A stretch of DNA of 64,000 bases from assembly GCA_902801485.1 (NCBI GenBank), contig CADCIP010000001.1:1-64000 (forward strand). Direction: 5' to 3'. The notes beneath the pieces were generated by a model. That model searched no databases, was not told the origin of the DNA, and was given only the letters and a program-made list of their open reading frames with translations. Source of the DNA: an uncultured Bacteroidales bacterium. Its GTDB lineage: Bacteria; Bacteroidota; Bacteroidia; Bacteroidales; Bacteroidaceae. This document shows, piece after piece, positions 1-7,857 of the stretch; positions within the stretch are counted from its first letter, which is position 1; each line of letters opens with the position of its first letter. Made by a program: the position numbers and the translations under genes.

Positions 1-483
1 TTCGAAGTCCATTCCCTTAAGATTATTGTCCTTAACCATATTCACGAACCTTTCCGAAACTATTGTCTCATCTCCCCATGCAATAGACTCTGCCATATCC
101 GCTTTAGGAATAGAACTTCTTTTCAGTTTCAGTGGCGACAGTTGCTTTGCTCCAGATCCGCAGATTGGACAAGCGGAACTTTCGTCATATATGGTTCCGC
201 ATTCTTCACCTGATGGCTCAAAATGGCGAGTCTGAAACATCTGAAACCACTCTGCATTATTTATTTCAGTTTCTGTGTAACTTCTCTTATATTCGAAGCA
301 AGAAAAGAATAGATCATTTTTTTCACGCGCCTTCTTCTGTAATTCTCCAATAACATTAAATCGAGGGTCATTTTTTTCTATTCTTACGACTTTGACTGTA
401 TCACCAAGGTTTGTACCTTCATCATCCCTGAACAGAAGATGGGCATATTCCATATTTATACGAAATTCAACAAGCTCTTTCAT
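1..483 (-). CDS. hypothetical protein with CPxC zinc-binding motif, partial at window edge
   Basis: An open frame of 161 codons runs leftward off the window, so only the N-terminal part is seen. The ATG is used as start because it lies about 20 nt after the expected start point of a TACCTTTG promoter. The protein begins MKELVEFRINMEYAHLLF. It carries ECGTIYDESSACPICGSG at about residues 98-115, which looks like half of a zinc ribbon. I do not recognise the family and the C-terminus is missing. Its promoter and 5' leader are nearly identical to those of the unrelated gene at 5604-6305. Coding potential is convincing because the frame stays open and its composition matches that of its neighbours. 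Confidence 0.7.
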   Translation of the reverse strand, partial: MKELVEFRINMEYAHLLFRDDEGTNLGDTVKVVRIEKNDPRFNVIGELQKKAREKNDLFFSCFEYKRSYTETEINNAEWFQMFQTRHFEPSGEECGTIYDESSACPICGSGAKQLSPLKLKRSSIPKADMAESIAWGDETIVSERFVNMVKDNNLKGMDFE

Positions 484-512
484 ACGTATATCATTTAAGT
501 CTGTCCATACCG

Positions 513-520
513 CAAAGGTA
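513..520 (-). promoter_or_regulatory. Bacteroidetes -7 promoter element (TACCTTTG)
   Basis: TACCTTTG on the minus strand lies about 30 nt before the ATG of the leftmost gene. The same box and about 80 surrounding bases recur at 5559-5566. Confidence 0.7.
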
Positions 521-570
521 CTACATTTGGTATTAACCGCAAAATAATTGGGTTATTTCTTCAAAATAAA

Positions 571-597
571 GCCCCGCAAGATTTCTCCTGCGGGGGC
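571..597 (-). terminator. intrinsic terminator, repeated hairpin copy 1
   Basis: GCCCCGCA pairs with TGCGGGGGC around an AGATTTCTCC loop. On the minus strand it is followed by TTTATTTT, so it ends the VirE-like transcript. The same hairpin occurs at 5218-5245, 5481-5508 and 7215-7242. Confidence 0.75.
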
Positions 598-607
598 TTT
601 CATTCTG

Positions 608-2824
608 TTAGCAAACCACCTTAATGGGACGTGGGACGGTGGGACACTGGGACGTTTTACGGAAATGCTGGCGGTCAACGGGTTCAATCCAACCATCGTT
701 CTTCCAACGCATGATGACGTTTCTCAGCCCGCTATCCGTAGTACCTTGCTTCAGGGCGCGAAGGTCGTCACGAGTGAACGTTGGAGCCAACTGATCAAAG
801 ATGCTGTGGTTGGTGCTGTAACGCTGACACTCATCCTGCGCACATACATACTGATTCTTAAGGGCTTCACCGAAGAGCTTCATCTGCCCCTCCAGACAAT
901 AGTCTGCCATCAGTAAGGCAAAGTCGATGCAAGCTTTACTCTCCTTCTCCGTTCCCTCCAATATATGGAAGATAACTCCACAGCGGAAAGCTATTACGGC
1001 AGCACGACGGCGATAGGTATCCTTAACGCGGTCTATGTCCATAGCGGCTTCTATACGCCTCTCTTCCAGCCATTTTTCTATAGCTTTCTGCAAACGAGGC
1101 ACTTCCACCTCTCCGTTAGCGTTTCTCAGTTTGGTTACAGCCTCTTGGATTCTGGCCTCCTCATCTGCTGTACGCTTACGGAACTTGGTCAGTTTGGCAA
1201 AAGCACCATCTGGCATTTCGGCCACCAAGACACGGCTGGAGAGTCCGTTCTCGATGTTATCACCCTTGAAACACTTCCTTACGGCTCCGTTGGTTCCCAG
1301 AATGGTCCAGTTGTAGGCCACGTTTACCACACCGCTCTCGGCTTGGTCGCTATTATAGTCCTGACCCCATTCACCGTTATCGAAGCCATAGCGATACACA
1401 TCGTACTTAGCGCTCCAGCTGCCTGCACCGTTGGTCTTGCGCAAGGTGTCTATCTCCTCGCTGAAGGAAAAGAGTGTGTGCCCTGCAGCGTTCTTCATTC
1501 GCTTAAGCAGAGTGGAGCAGGAAATGGTTATAGGCACCACACGGATCATTACGTGAGGGTCTTCGGGGGCTTTCTCGTTGGCTCTGCGAGCTTTCTTATG
1601 TTCCTTCCATTCCTCCTCGCGCTGACGTGCAATGGCATCCTCCTCGTCGAACTGGCGCCTCCACACATCCACAGCATTCTTGCAGACACTCTTGTTGCTG
1701 GCCTGCTCGCCTCTGACGATGGTCATCAGGTTCAGACGGTGCGTATTGCCGTCCACATATACCACCCTTACTTCATCGGCATACGCTCCTGCGATGGGCA
1801 TTACGGAACACAGAACAGGTAAGTGCATATTCACCGGAATACCAGCGAGGGTTTCTTTCAGACCGACGGGAAGAGCATTTCTCAGCCTCTTGGGGAGAAC
1901 CATTTGCTTTGTTCCCTCGCCATCCAATTCTTCACTCTTCACGCTACGTTCCAGACCCTTGATGATGTCGCTCATCATCTTGCTGATGCCCTTGGGAGTT
2001 TCCTTGCAAGCCGAATCAATGATACTTCTGAACTCCACCTCTGTAAGTCCGTAGCGAGGCATAACCTTCATCAGTACCTCTTTCTTATTATCACAGATAG
2101 CACGCAGGTTTACGGCCAACTTGTGCAGCTTCACGTTCCTTTCGCCCTCCTCTGGCTCGCCTCCGTTCCTGTTCCACCATTCAGCAATGATGGTGCTGTA
2201 AGGGATGCCTTTGAACAGCAAGGGCTCAATTCTGGGCTCTTGCTCAACGGGCGTAATTTTGCTCTCGTTCAATGTCGGTCCGATTTTGGGCTCACATTCC
2301 TCTACCTTAAAGATTTCATCATCCAGATAGATAAGGTCCTCAGGCTCGGCAGTAGTAGTAAAGAACACGCGAGTGATGTCCTTGGCATTCTCATCGAACT
2401 TCACGCCCAAGAGCTGGCTTGCCCATAGCAGGTTCTCTTCCTGACTGAACTCAGGCTTACGCTTGAATACCAGATGATAGCCAGCAGCGCGTGCGCTCTG
2501 TTCCAGCATCAGCAAGCCCAGCTCGTCCTTCTTCTGCAGGATGCGCTCCTTAATGGTCTGCATCTCTTCTGCCGTCAGATGGTCAATGTCCATACCTACG
2601 GTATTGCTCACACGGGTAGTTCCTGCCAGCGTTCCATCCTCGTTAGGAAGACAGCTGTAGTTCATCTGTACCAGCATGTGCTTAAGGCCTTCATTGCCTT
2701 TGCGAACGCTGAAAACATGCTGCTTCTGCATTCCGCCGTTACGCAGGTTCTTGTACTCCTCAGCTGTGAGAACTGGGGTCATCGTTTTTTTCCCATTAGT
2801 TGTTTTAATTAAAAATATACTCAT
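608..2824 (-). CDS. VirE N-terminal / DUF3987 domain protein (primase-helicase-like, mobile-element associated)
   Basis: The N-terminal ~200 residues resemble the VirE-N domain of BT4734-type Bacteroidales proteins (IDHLTAEEMQTIKERI, ARAAGYHLVFKRK). A PriCT-like helical segment follows (EGERNVKLHKLAVNLRAICD), then a long DUF3987-like region with a degenerate P-loop, RGEQASNKS. The frame extends upstream to 3001, but a TAATTTTG promoter sits at 2999-3006, so a start there would precede transcription. ATG at 2824 (MSIFLIKTTNGKKT) suits the family better and gives about 738 aa. The last residues (SQCPTVPRPIKVVC) are encoded by the dispersed GTCCC repeat. Known relatives sit on mobile or accessory loci; a DNA replication or processing role is inferred. 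Confidence 0.8.
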   Translation of the reverse strand: MSIFLIKTTNGKKTMTPVLTAEEYKNLRNGGMQKQHVFSVRKGNEGLKHMLVQMNYSCLPNEDGTLAGTTRVSNTVGMDIDHLTAEEMQTIKERILQKKDELGLLMLEQSARAAGYHLVFKRKPEFSQEENLLWASQLLGVKFDENAKDITRVFFTTTAEPEDLIYLDDEIFKVEECEPKIGPTLNESKITPVEQEPRIEPLLFKGIPYSTIIAEWWNRNGGEPEEGERNVKLHKLAVNLRAICDNKKEVLMKVMPRYGLTEVEFRSIIDSACKETPKGISKMMSDIIKGLERSVKSEELDGEGTKQMVLPKRLRNALPVGLKETLAGIPVNMHLPVLCSVMPIAGAYADEVRVVYVDGNTHRLNLMTIVRGEQASNKSVCKNAVDVWRRQFDEEDAIARQREEEWKEHKKARRANEKAPEDPHVMIRVVPITISCSTLLKRMKNAAGHTLFSFSEEIDTLRKTNGAGSWSAKYDVYRYGFDNGEWGQDYNSDQAESGVVNVAYNWTILGTNGAVRKCFKGDNIENGLSSRVLVAEMPDGAFAKLTKFRKRTADEEARIQEAVTKLRNANGEVEVPRLQKAIEKWLEERRIEAAMDIDRVKDTYRRRAAVIAFRCGVIFHILEGTEKESKACIDFALLMADYCLEGQMKLFGEALKNQYVCAQDECQRYSTNHSIFDQLAPTFTRDDLRALKQGTTDSGLRNVIMRWKNDGWIEPVDRQHFRKTSQCPTVPRPIKVVC

Positions 2825-2998
2825 TTTGCATACAGTTGTTTGCTTCCGTAGAAGTTCTCTTGAGTTCGGTGGCCACCTTTCACGTGAAAACTCTCCGAGA
2901 AGCTTCAACTTCTGCATCCGCCGTCCTGTGGCGGCGGGTTTTAAATTGTTGATAATGTTTTTTTGCCCGGCTCGCGCTCGAGTCAGTTTTTGATGATG
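2825..2998 (-). promoter_or_regulatory. structured leader of the VirE-like gene with upstream TAATTTTG promoter
   Basis: The -7 box is at 2999-3006 on the minus strand, which puts transcription start near 2991 and gives a leader of about 165 nt. It contains a GC-rich hairpin (CCGCCG, loop, CGGCGG). This region is open in the same frame as the gene, but it is probably untranslated. Confidence 0.5.
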
Positions 2999-3012
2999 CA
3001 AAATTACAACAA

Positions 3013-3044
3013 GAAAAAGCCCGTTCCCAATAGTTGGGGACGGG
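3013..3044 (-). terminator. intrinsic terminator after the 300-aa gene
   Basis: CCCGT and CCCAA pair with TTGGG and ACGGG around a three-base loop, and a run of T follows on the minus strand. It separates the 300-aa gene from the VirE-like unit. Just beside it, CTGAAA(C/G)T is repeated several times up to 3110. Confidence 0.65.
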
Positions 3045-3115
3045 TCTGAAACTATTTCTGAAAGTTATGAAACTTTTTCTGAAATAAAAAATCCGTTCTG
3101 AAAGTAGGAATGAAA

Positions 3116-4018
3116 CTATTTAGCTAATTCCGCCTTGATAGCTTCTCTTAAAGCCGCTGCAAGTTTGGTAAATTTCTTGTCTGAAGGCCAGTCCTCTATG
3201 GAGAGACTCAAATAAACGTTATTGGCTATGGTCCTTGATACCGTTCCATCCGGACACTTCGCCAACTTTTTGAGGCCAAACTTTTGCACGTCGCGTTCAA
3301 ACTGACTTTGATTCTGAATACCGTAATCGTCGCGGAGCACACAATATACTGCAGTCCATGTGCTATCGGTAGTAAGAAAGCTGCCAACAGACTTTATGGC
3401 TTCTATCAGAACCTCGTCTGAAATTTGTTTTCTTTGCTCCTGCACATCGTATGTGTCTAACGAACTATAATCAACCTCCAGCCCATACTCCTTTGCTTTT
3501 CGGCAAAGAATGTCTGTGATGACTGAAATGCGATCGAGAATTAGGAAGAAACGTGTTATGTCCTCCTTCCTGCTAAAATCTGCGAAGGGCAAGCGTCTTG
3601 CAAAGTTACGCCACGAATGATTGTCGTTTTTAACGCATTCCCAAGTCTTAGACAGAGGCATACGGGCAAACTCACGGATAAGTTCTTCGCGTTCCTCCAA
3701 GAGTTCTTTCAGCGGGTCTGTGTCATCATAGGCATTTTCCAATATTCTTTTCAAATCCGAAATTGATTTCTGGCAAACTGACAGGTATTCCCACATGAAG
3801 CGTCTCTCATAGCCCCCCAGAAGTACACGCGAATAGTTGCCATACTCTGTTGCCGGTGTTTCGCCTATAAGATTAACGAACTCTTTCCAGAGCCGCTTAC
3901 GGAGCCAACCCAAAGAGAATAGTTTGTTTGCGTTTTGCAGCATCATATCCATACGACGCTGCATGGCCAGCGAGAACATATCGCTGTCATGCCTTGTGTT
4001 ATTATCCTGAAACATCAT
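3116..4018 (-). CDS. hypothetical protein (300 aa)
   Basis: I do not recognise the family. The protein is hydrophilic, largely helical and without a signal peptide or membrane segment. Charged stretches such as LKELLEEREELIREFARM suggest a coiled or helical-bundle middle part. The C-terminal ~90 residues (DEVLIEAIKSVGSFLTTDST to the end) look like a separate alpha-helical domain with basic character. The gene lies seven bases after the 210-aa gene on the same strand and ends in its own terminator, so the two form one small operon. Nothing visible assigns an activity. Confidence 0.7.
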   Translation of the reverse strand: MMFQDNNTRHDSDMFSLAMQRRMDMMLQNANKLFSLGWLRKRLWKEFVNLIGETPATEYGNYSRVLLGGYERRFMWEYLSVCQKSISDLKRILENAYDDTDPLKELLEEREELIREFARMPLSKTWECVKNDNHSWRNFARRLPFADFSRKEDITRFFLILDRISVITDILCRKAKEYGLEVDYSSLDTYDVQEQRKQISDEVLIEAIKSVGSFLTTDSTWTAVYCVLRDDYGIQNQSQFERDVQKFGLKKLAKCPDGTVSRTIANNVYLSLSIEDWPSDKKFTKLAAALREAIKAELAK

Positions 4019-4025
4019 CTGCTAC

Positions 4026-4658
4026 TTACTCCTCCCAATCACAGGCATCTTCTGATACCAAACCATACTCATTAGACAACCATTCATATAAATAACCAAC
4101 GGAAAGATTGTAACCCGAAGTATCAAAATCAACATCATGCTTCTCTGCAAGTTTCTTCACCTCTCCTAATACCTTATTATAATATAGGGCATAACCTTCC
4201 TCACTTCTTATTTCAGTGTCGGCAGGTAACAACCGAACAATCGCTTTACTGACCTCGCGAGCGCATGCCACATAGTTGTCCTCATAGTTGTGTGGCACCC
4301 AACCCCATAGGGTATCAACCACTTGCTGCTCCATTTCGCTGAGGCCCAACTCCCGCCCACGACGCAAATGGTCGGCCATTGTATTCAAGGTGGCTAACAC
4401 CTTTTGGATAATAGGCTTAGGGTTATCCTCGTTCCATTGGTGGCCGTATCCACACTCTTCTGCCCAAAAATCCTGCATGGCTATATCGTTCCAAATGGCC
4501 CAACCGATAGATTCAGAATAAATATCTTGAGCCTCCTTGTAGCTCAGTTTCTGCTCTGCGTCAGCCCCATATCGGGTTTCAACATCCTTAAGCCATTCTA
4601 TGGGCGACCTGTATTGCCGCCTCATCTTGTTTATATATTCCCTTTCTTTGCTTGCCAT
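4026..4658 (-). CDS. hypothetical acidic protein (210 aa)
   Basis: A soluble acidic protein rich in Trp and Tyr (GWAIWNDIAMQDFWAEECGYG) with no recognised domain. It is the first gene of a two-gene unit with the 300-aa protein, seven bases apart. The start MASKEREYINKM is followed by uninterrupted, natural-looking sequence. The upstream region is filled with GTCCC repeats rather than an obvious -7 box. Size and context resemble paired accessory genes in defence or toxin-immunity clusters, but that is only contextual. Confidence 0.65.
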   Translation of the reverse strand: MASKEREYINKMRRQYRSPIEWLKDVETRYGADAEQKLSYKEAQDIYSESIGWAIWNDIAMQDFWAEECGYGHQWNEDNPKPIIQKVLATLNTMADHLRRGRELGLSEMEQQVVDTLWGWVPHNYEDNYVACAREVSKAIVRLLPADTEIRSEEGYALYYNKVLGEVKKLAEKHDVDFDTSGYNLSVGYLYEWLSNEYGLVSEDACDWEE

Positions 4659-4755
4659 CTTTTATCAACACAATTTTTTGAAGCACAAAGGTACGTAGAA
4701 AAAACAAGCTATCCAAGCGGAAGGCGATATTATCTTTGCTATCAGGGAGAGAAAA

Positions 4756-4796
4756 AAACGTCCCGCGTCCCAGCGTCCCACGTCCCATTAAGGTGC
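4756..4796 (+). repeat. dispersed GTCCC repeat, copy 2
   Basis: Four GTCCC units spaced 7-8 bases apart end in CGTCCCATTAAGGTG. Other copies are at 607-655 (reverse), 4897-4940 (reverse), 5421-5472, 7181-7206 (short) and 8478-8516. Confidence 0.85.
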
Positions 4797-4896
4797 TTCG
4801 GGGATGCAGAACACGGGATGAGGGGAGGATTATGTTTAGTATTATTAAATAATTATATTATATTTATACCCTCTTACCCTACCCTTGCACACTAAT

Positions 4897-4940
4897 AAGG
4901 TGCTTAATGGGACGTTGGGACGCGGGACGCTGGGACGTTC
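4897..4940 (-). repeat. dispersed GTCCC repeat, copy 3 (reversed)
   Basis: The reverse complement reads AACGTCCCAGCGTCCCGCG and continues into CGTCCCATTAAG. It is inverted relative to the copy 100 bases to its left, so the two could pair as a long hairpin. Confidence 0.8.
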
Positions 4941-5217
4941 GCGTTGTCCAAGTCCTGCCGTATTGTCAAACATTCTCGCAACGTATACATTGCCCGTAAA
5001 ACAGGTGTTTTCGGCGCCATTAATGCTGGCAATTGCTACTATTAAGGGCCGCAAAAATTCCCTCGTGTGGCAGTAAATTTTCTCTAACTAGGCAGTAAAA
5101 ACGGGGTAGTTAGGGAATTTTGCCGTGTAATGATTTTTCTCCAACCGGCATCTCTACCTCCTCGTTTCACAAGCCTTTATCTGGCAAGATATCTGATGGC
5201 TTTATAGAGGGAGAAAG

Positions 5218-5245
5218 GCCCCGAGCAGGAGAAATCTTGCGGGGC
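5218..5245 (+). terminator. terminator-type hairpin, copy 2 (weak T tract)
   Basis: This is the same stem as at 571-597 (GCCCCG...GCGGGGC, loop with GGAGAAATCTT), but it is followed by GCTTTG, so termination is less likely. No gene ends directly upstream, so it is probably a relict copy. Confidence 0.55.
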
Positions 5246-5344
5246 GCTTTGTTCTGTGCCAGACGGGGATTAATATAGGAAGCCCAGCATCCAGAGGGGC
5301 AGTTTGGCTCCGTCGGGCATATCCCAGTCGTCGGCAAAGATAAT

Positions 5345-5405
5345 AAAAGTGTTGTTTACGCGCAACATTTTTACATAAAAAGTGTTGTTTGCGCGCAACA
5401 TTTTT
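5345..5405. repeat. tandem ~32-bp repeat with central GCGCGCAACA palindrome
   Basis: AAAAGTGTTGTTT(A/G)CGCGCAACATTTTT occurs twice in direct succession. Each unit contains a GTTG...CAAC inverted repeat. The function is unknown; the arrangement suggests a protein-binding site. Confidence 0.75.
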
Positions 5406-5480
5406 CGATATGATTCCGTAAAACATCCCAGTGTCCCACCGTCCCACGTCCCATTAAGGTGGTTTGCTAACAATAAGAAA

Positions 5481-5508
5481 GCCCCCAGCAGGAGAAATCT
5501 TGCGGGCC
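5481..5508 (+). terminator. intrinsic terminator, repeated hairpin copy 3
   Basis: GCCC...GGGC stem with the shared loop, followed by seven T. It lies inside the right inverted-repeat arm. Confidence 0.65.
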
Positions 5509-5558
5509 TTTTTTTGAAGAAATAACCCAAATTATTTTGCGGTTAATACCAAATGTAG

Positions 5559-5566
5559 TACCTTTG
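5559..5566 (+). promoter_or_regulatory. -7 promoter element (TACCTTTG) of the 233-aa gene
   Basis: The box lies 38 bases before the chosen ATG and is shared with the leftmost gene of the window. An ATG at the position used by the other copy opens only a three-codon frame (MKS, stop), whose TGA overlaps the real ATG. Confidence 0.7.
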
Positions 5567-5603
5567 CGGTATGTACAGACTTAAATGATATACGTATGAA
5601 ATC

Positions 5604-6305
5604 ATGACAAATAAAGATTTTCAGAAATTAGACGATGCTGTGCGTAGGAATGTTGCCAAGAAATATGGATGGCGTCAGAGTTCTTATCTTGACTGGAAAG
5701 TAGAAGAAGGCTATATTTTCATTTTGCTTCATTGTGAGCCCAAAGATGCGTGGTTAAAAGTAAAACCGCTTTATTTTGATGACCTGTGGTGGGAGATAAC
5801 AGGCATATTTAGGAATGAAAAGAAACCGCCCATGAGCCTGAGAGGTAATGGATATGCTGCCATTAGCGCTCAGAAGATTGCCACATATGATGCCTTAGTA
5901 AATGATACAAATAGTTATACCGCAGAGGACTTAGAGGAAATCTGGGATAGGATTTTCAGAAAAGCCGCATCTGACATTCTTCAATTCCTCAAGGAGAATC
6001 CAGATGCTAACACATTCTTTCCCGACGAAAGCAAAGTCATGGCCTTTAATAACGACAGATTAGATTATATCATGGCTTTACTCCATAATAATCGCGAAGA
6101 AGAAGCAATAGCTATTATTATGGAGGCAAAAAACAAAGACCATAAATGTTATATGAGATTCCCAAATGGAGATGGCTACGATGCTATTCTGGAATGGTGT
6201 AAGAAGCGTAAAGAATCGACAGATAAGTGCTCCCCTGATACTACCACCCGTAATTCGTTTATTTATAAAATAAGAAACAAACTTGTAAAAATCTTCAAGA
6301 AGTGA
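5604..6305 (+). CDS. hypothetical protein (233 aa)
   Basis: A soluble protein of unknown family with a Trp-rich N-terminal half (DLWWEITGIFRNEKKPP) and a basic C-terminal tail (IYKIRNKLVKIFKK). The middle, DRLDYIMALLHNNREEEAIA, is helical. The start is the ATG overlapping the TGA of a three-codon leader frame, MKS. In the other promoter copy (leftmost gene) the first ATG is itself the start, so the promoter-leader cassette seems to have been joined to different genes. Location and size are compatible with an immunity-type or other accessory protein, but no specific activity can be claimed. Confidence 0.7.
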   Translation: MTNKDFQKLDDAVRRNVAKKYGWRQSSYLDWKVEEGYIFILLHCEPKDAWLKVKPLYFDDLWWEITGIFRNEKKPPMSLRGNGYAAISAQKIATYDALVNDTNSYTAEDLEEIWDRIFRKAASDILQFLKENPDANTFFPDESKVMAFNNDRLDYIMALLHNNREEEAIAIIMEAKNKDHKCYMRFPNGDGYDAILEWCKKRKESTDKCSPDTTTRNSFIYKIRNKLVKIFKK

Positions 6306-6404
6306 CAAGACGCATTCTTGCGACTCCCATTTCTCGTTTCACAGTTTCACAATTCACAGTTTATTTTTAATAGGATATAAGATTATTGTAAGTAAATAAT
6401 TTTG

Positions 6405-6412
6405 TACCTTTG
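6405..6412 (+). promoter_or_regulatory. -7 promoter element (TACCTTTG) of the four-helix-bundle gene
   Basis: The box is followed by a leader of about 70 nt that contains a CCGGATATTCCGG repeat. Confidence 0.65.
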
Positions 6413-6417
6413 CATGA

Positions 6418-6454
6418 AATTCCGGATATTCCGGAGACTCCGGATATTCCGGAA
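6418..6454. repeat. palindromic CCGGATATTCCGGA repeat in a leader
   Basis: ATTCCGGATATTCCGGA occurs as two direct units separated by GACT. Each unit is an inverted repeat (TCCGG/CCGGA), and the whole block is nearly self-complementary. It lies between the -7 box and the ATG, so it could act as an operator or an mRNA hairpin. Confidence 0.7.
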
Positions 6455-6486
6455 ATACCAGATTAACCATATAAACAGCAACAACA

Positions 6487-7176
6487 ATGGACACTAACAA
6501 ACGCCCCACTATAAAACATTACCAGGATGGTACCGCTAGCGTTCTACGTAAAGCGGTGGTTTACACGGAGCTGAGATTCTATCAGCGCAGTGATGTGCTT
6601 TACCAACTGACGCAAGTGTTCTGTCAGCGCTTCCTGCCTCGTTATGGTGATCGCACCGTTGACCAGATGGTACAGGCTGCTCGCAGCACCAAGCAGAACA
6701 TTGCGGAAGGTAGTACAGACGGGCAGACATCAACAGAGACAGAACTGAAACTGTTGGGAATTGCCCGTGGTAGCAATCAGGAACTCCTTGAGGACTACCA
6801 AGACTATCTGAAACGCAAAGGACTTTCGGAATGGTTCGGGCGTAATGACCGCTTTGACCGCCTCCATCAATTCTGCCGTTACCACAGCCAATGGGCGGAT
6901 TATCAGCCTATGATGGTTAAGATGAACGATGAGGAATTGGCAAACATGGCAATATGTCTCTGTCATCAAGTGGATAAAGCCCTGGCTAAGTACATTGAAC
7001 TTAAAGACCGTGAATTCACCACAGAAGGCGGTATACGTGAGCGAATGACTGCTGCTCGCTTAGGTCAACGCGAGACTCAACGCCAGACCATAGAGCGTCT
7101 GACTGCGGAAATCAATGCCCTCAGACAAGAGAATGCTCGCCTAAAGCAGATAATGGCAGAAAACGGAATAAAGTAA
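6487..7176 (+). CDS. four-helix-bundle suffix domain protein
   Basis: The first ~120 residues match the S23/IVS-type four-helix bundle with the characteristic RSTKQNIAEGSTDGQTSTETE and KLLGIARGSNQELLEDYQDYL segments. The family is often called 'four helix bundle suffix domain' in Bacteroidales. The C-terminal ~60 residues are a coiled coil (ETQRQTIERLTAEINALRQE). Relatives commonly occur in variable regions and sometimes near VirE-N proteins, as here. The molecular role is unknown; the domain is thought to bind nucleic acid or protein. The stop codon is followed at once by a GTCCC-family repeat and a terminator. Confidence 0.85.
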   Translation: MDTNKRPTIKHYQDGTASVLRKAVVYTELRFYQRSDVLYQLTQVFCQRFLPRYGDRTVDQMVQAARSTKQNIAEGSTDGQTSTETELKLLGIARGSNQELLEDYQDYLKRKGLSEWFGRNDRFDRLHQFCRYHSQWADYQPMMVKMNDEELANMAICLCHQVDKALAKYIELKDREFTTEGGIRERMTAARLGQRETQRQTIERLTAEINALRQENARLKQIMAENGIK

Positions 7177-7180
7177 TCCA

Positions 7181-7206
7181 CGTCCCATTAAGGTGGTTTG
7201 CTAACA
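7181..7206 (+). repeat. short GTCCC-family repeat, copy 5
   Basis: It contains only the last unit, CCACGTCCCATTAAGGTGG, and TTTGCTAACA, as found in the inverted-repeat arms. The terminator hairpin follows. Confidence 0.8.
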
Positions 7207-7214
7207 ATAAGAAA

Positions 7215-7248
7215 GCCCCGAGCAGGAGAAATCTTGCGGGGCTTTTTT
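7215..7248 (+). terminator. intrinsic terminator, repeated hairpin copy 4
   Basis: GCCCCG...GCGGGGC stem followed by six T. It ends the four-helix-bundle gene transcript. Confidence 0.8.
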
Positions 7249-7317
7249 GTTTAGTTCTGCTCCAAACGTGTTTGGAAAGGTTTTTGGAAGATTTTTCGGT
7301 TTTCGCGTAGTTTTTTG

Positions 7318-7325
7318 TACCTTTG
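7318..7325 (+). promoter_or_regulatory. -7 promoter element (TACCTTTG) of the sigma-factor gene
   Basis: Transcription should begin near 7332. That leaves about 35 nt before the ATG at 7366 and only a few before the alternative ATG at 7339. Confidence 0.65.
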
Positions 7326-7365
7326 CTGCGTCTAATGGATGTGGGATTCAACAACAGACATTACA

Positions 7366-7845
7366 ATGGACCATTTAGAAAGAACGTTTGAAGAAACGCT
7401 GAAGGAACAAAAAGACACTATCTTTACGGTGTGCTACATGTTCTCGAAGGACGAAGACGAGGTGAACGACCTCTTTCAGGAGGTGCTGATAAACCTTTGG
7501 AACGGATTCGAGGGCTTTGAGAACCGTAGTAACATCCGCTCGTGGGTTTACCGTATTGCCCTGAACACCTGTATCTCTTACGACAGAAAGAAACGCCGCA
7601 CGGCCACAGAAAGGTTGAACATGAACATCAACCTGTTTGAGGACCGTGACGAGGACACGCGCCAGGTGGATATGCTGCATAGGCGTATATCCAAGTTGCA
7701 ACCCTTTGACCGCGCCATCGTCCTGCTGTGGCTGGAAAACCTTTCGTACGACGAGATAGGGCAGATAGTGGGCATCACAGCCAAGAATGTCAGCGTTCGT
7801 CTGTTCAGAATCCGTGAACAACTCAAAAACATGTCTAACGATTAA
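7366..7845 (+). CDS. ECF-type RNA polymerase sigma factor
   Basis: About 159 residues with sigma region 2 (DEDEVNDLFQEVLINLWNGF, then RSNIRSWVYRIALNTCISY) and region 4 (LSYDEIGQIVGITAKNVSVR). It directs RNA polymerase to alternative promoters. The upstream ATG at 7339 would add nine residues (MWDSTTDIT) but lies almost at the transcription start, so MDHLERTFEETL is preferred. The next gene begins a few bases after the stop and encodes a membrane protein, an arrangement in which the partner often restrains the sigma factor. No regulon can be inferred from the window. Confidence 0.9.
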   Translation: MDHLERTFEETLKEQKDTIFTVCYMFSKDEDEVNDLFQEVLINLWNGFEGFENRSNIRSWVYRIALNTCISYDRKKRRTATERLNMNINLFEDRDEDTRQVDMLHRRISKLQPFDRAIVLLWLENLSYDEIGQIVGITAKNVSVRLFRIREQLKNMSND

Positions 7846-7857
7846 TCCTTGTTCATT

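Larger units (their letters stand above)
484..660. repeat. left arm of ~180-bp inverted repeat (terminator plus promoter cassette)
   Basis: The reverse complement of this stretch matches 5415-5597 almost base for base. In order it contains the end of the VirE-like frame with its GTCCC repeats, the motif CCCATTAAGGTGGTTTGCTA, a terminator hairpin, and the promoter and leader of the next gene. Differences are only scattered substitutions and small indels. The arms lie about 4.8 kb apart in inverted orientation. Confidence 0.85.
4659..5414. other. repeat-rich intergenic region without a convincing gene
   Basis: This stretch holds two GTCCC repeats (4756-4796 forward, 4897-4940 reversed), one copy of the terminator hairpin (5218-5245) and a tandem palindrome at 5345-5405. 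Short open frames exist, but they run through the repeats. On the minus strand the frame ending ADDWDMPDGAKLPLWMLGFL (about 5272-5345) reads like a residual C-terminus of a lost gene. Confidence 0.5.
5415..5597. repeat. right arm of ~180-bp inverted repeat
   Basis: It matches the reverse complement of 484-660, including the GTCCC repeats, the CCCATTAAGGTGGTTTGCTA motif, the terminator hairpin (5481-5508) and the promoter with its leader. Homology ends right at the start codon region, after which the downstream genes are unrelated. Confidence 0.85.

Noticed and set aside
965..1822. 285-codon plus-strand frame opposite the VirE-like gene
   Set aside because: It is an antisense shadow of a strongly coding minus-strand gene; composition is hydrophobic and unnatural and no promoter precedes it.
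2825..3001. N-terminal extension of the VirE-like protein to 797 aa
   Set aside because: A TAATTTTG promoter at 2999-3006 would place the start codon upstream of transcription start, and the extension is a structured GC-rich leader.
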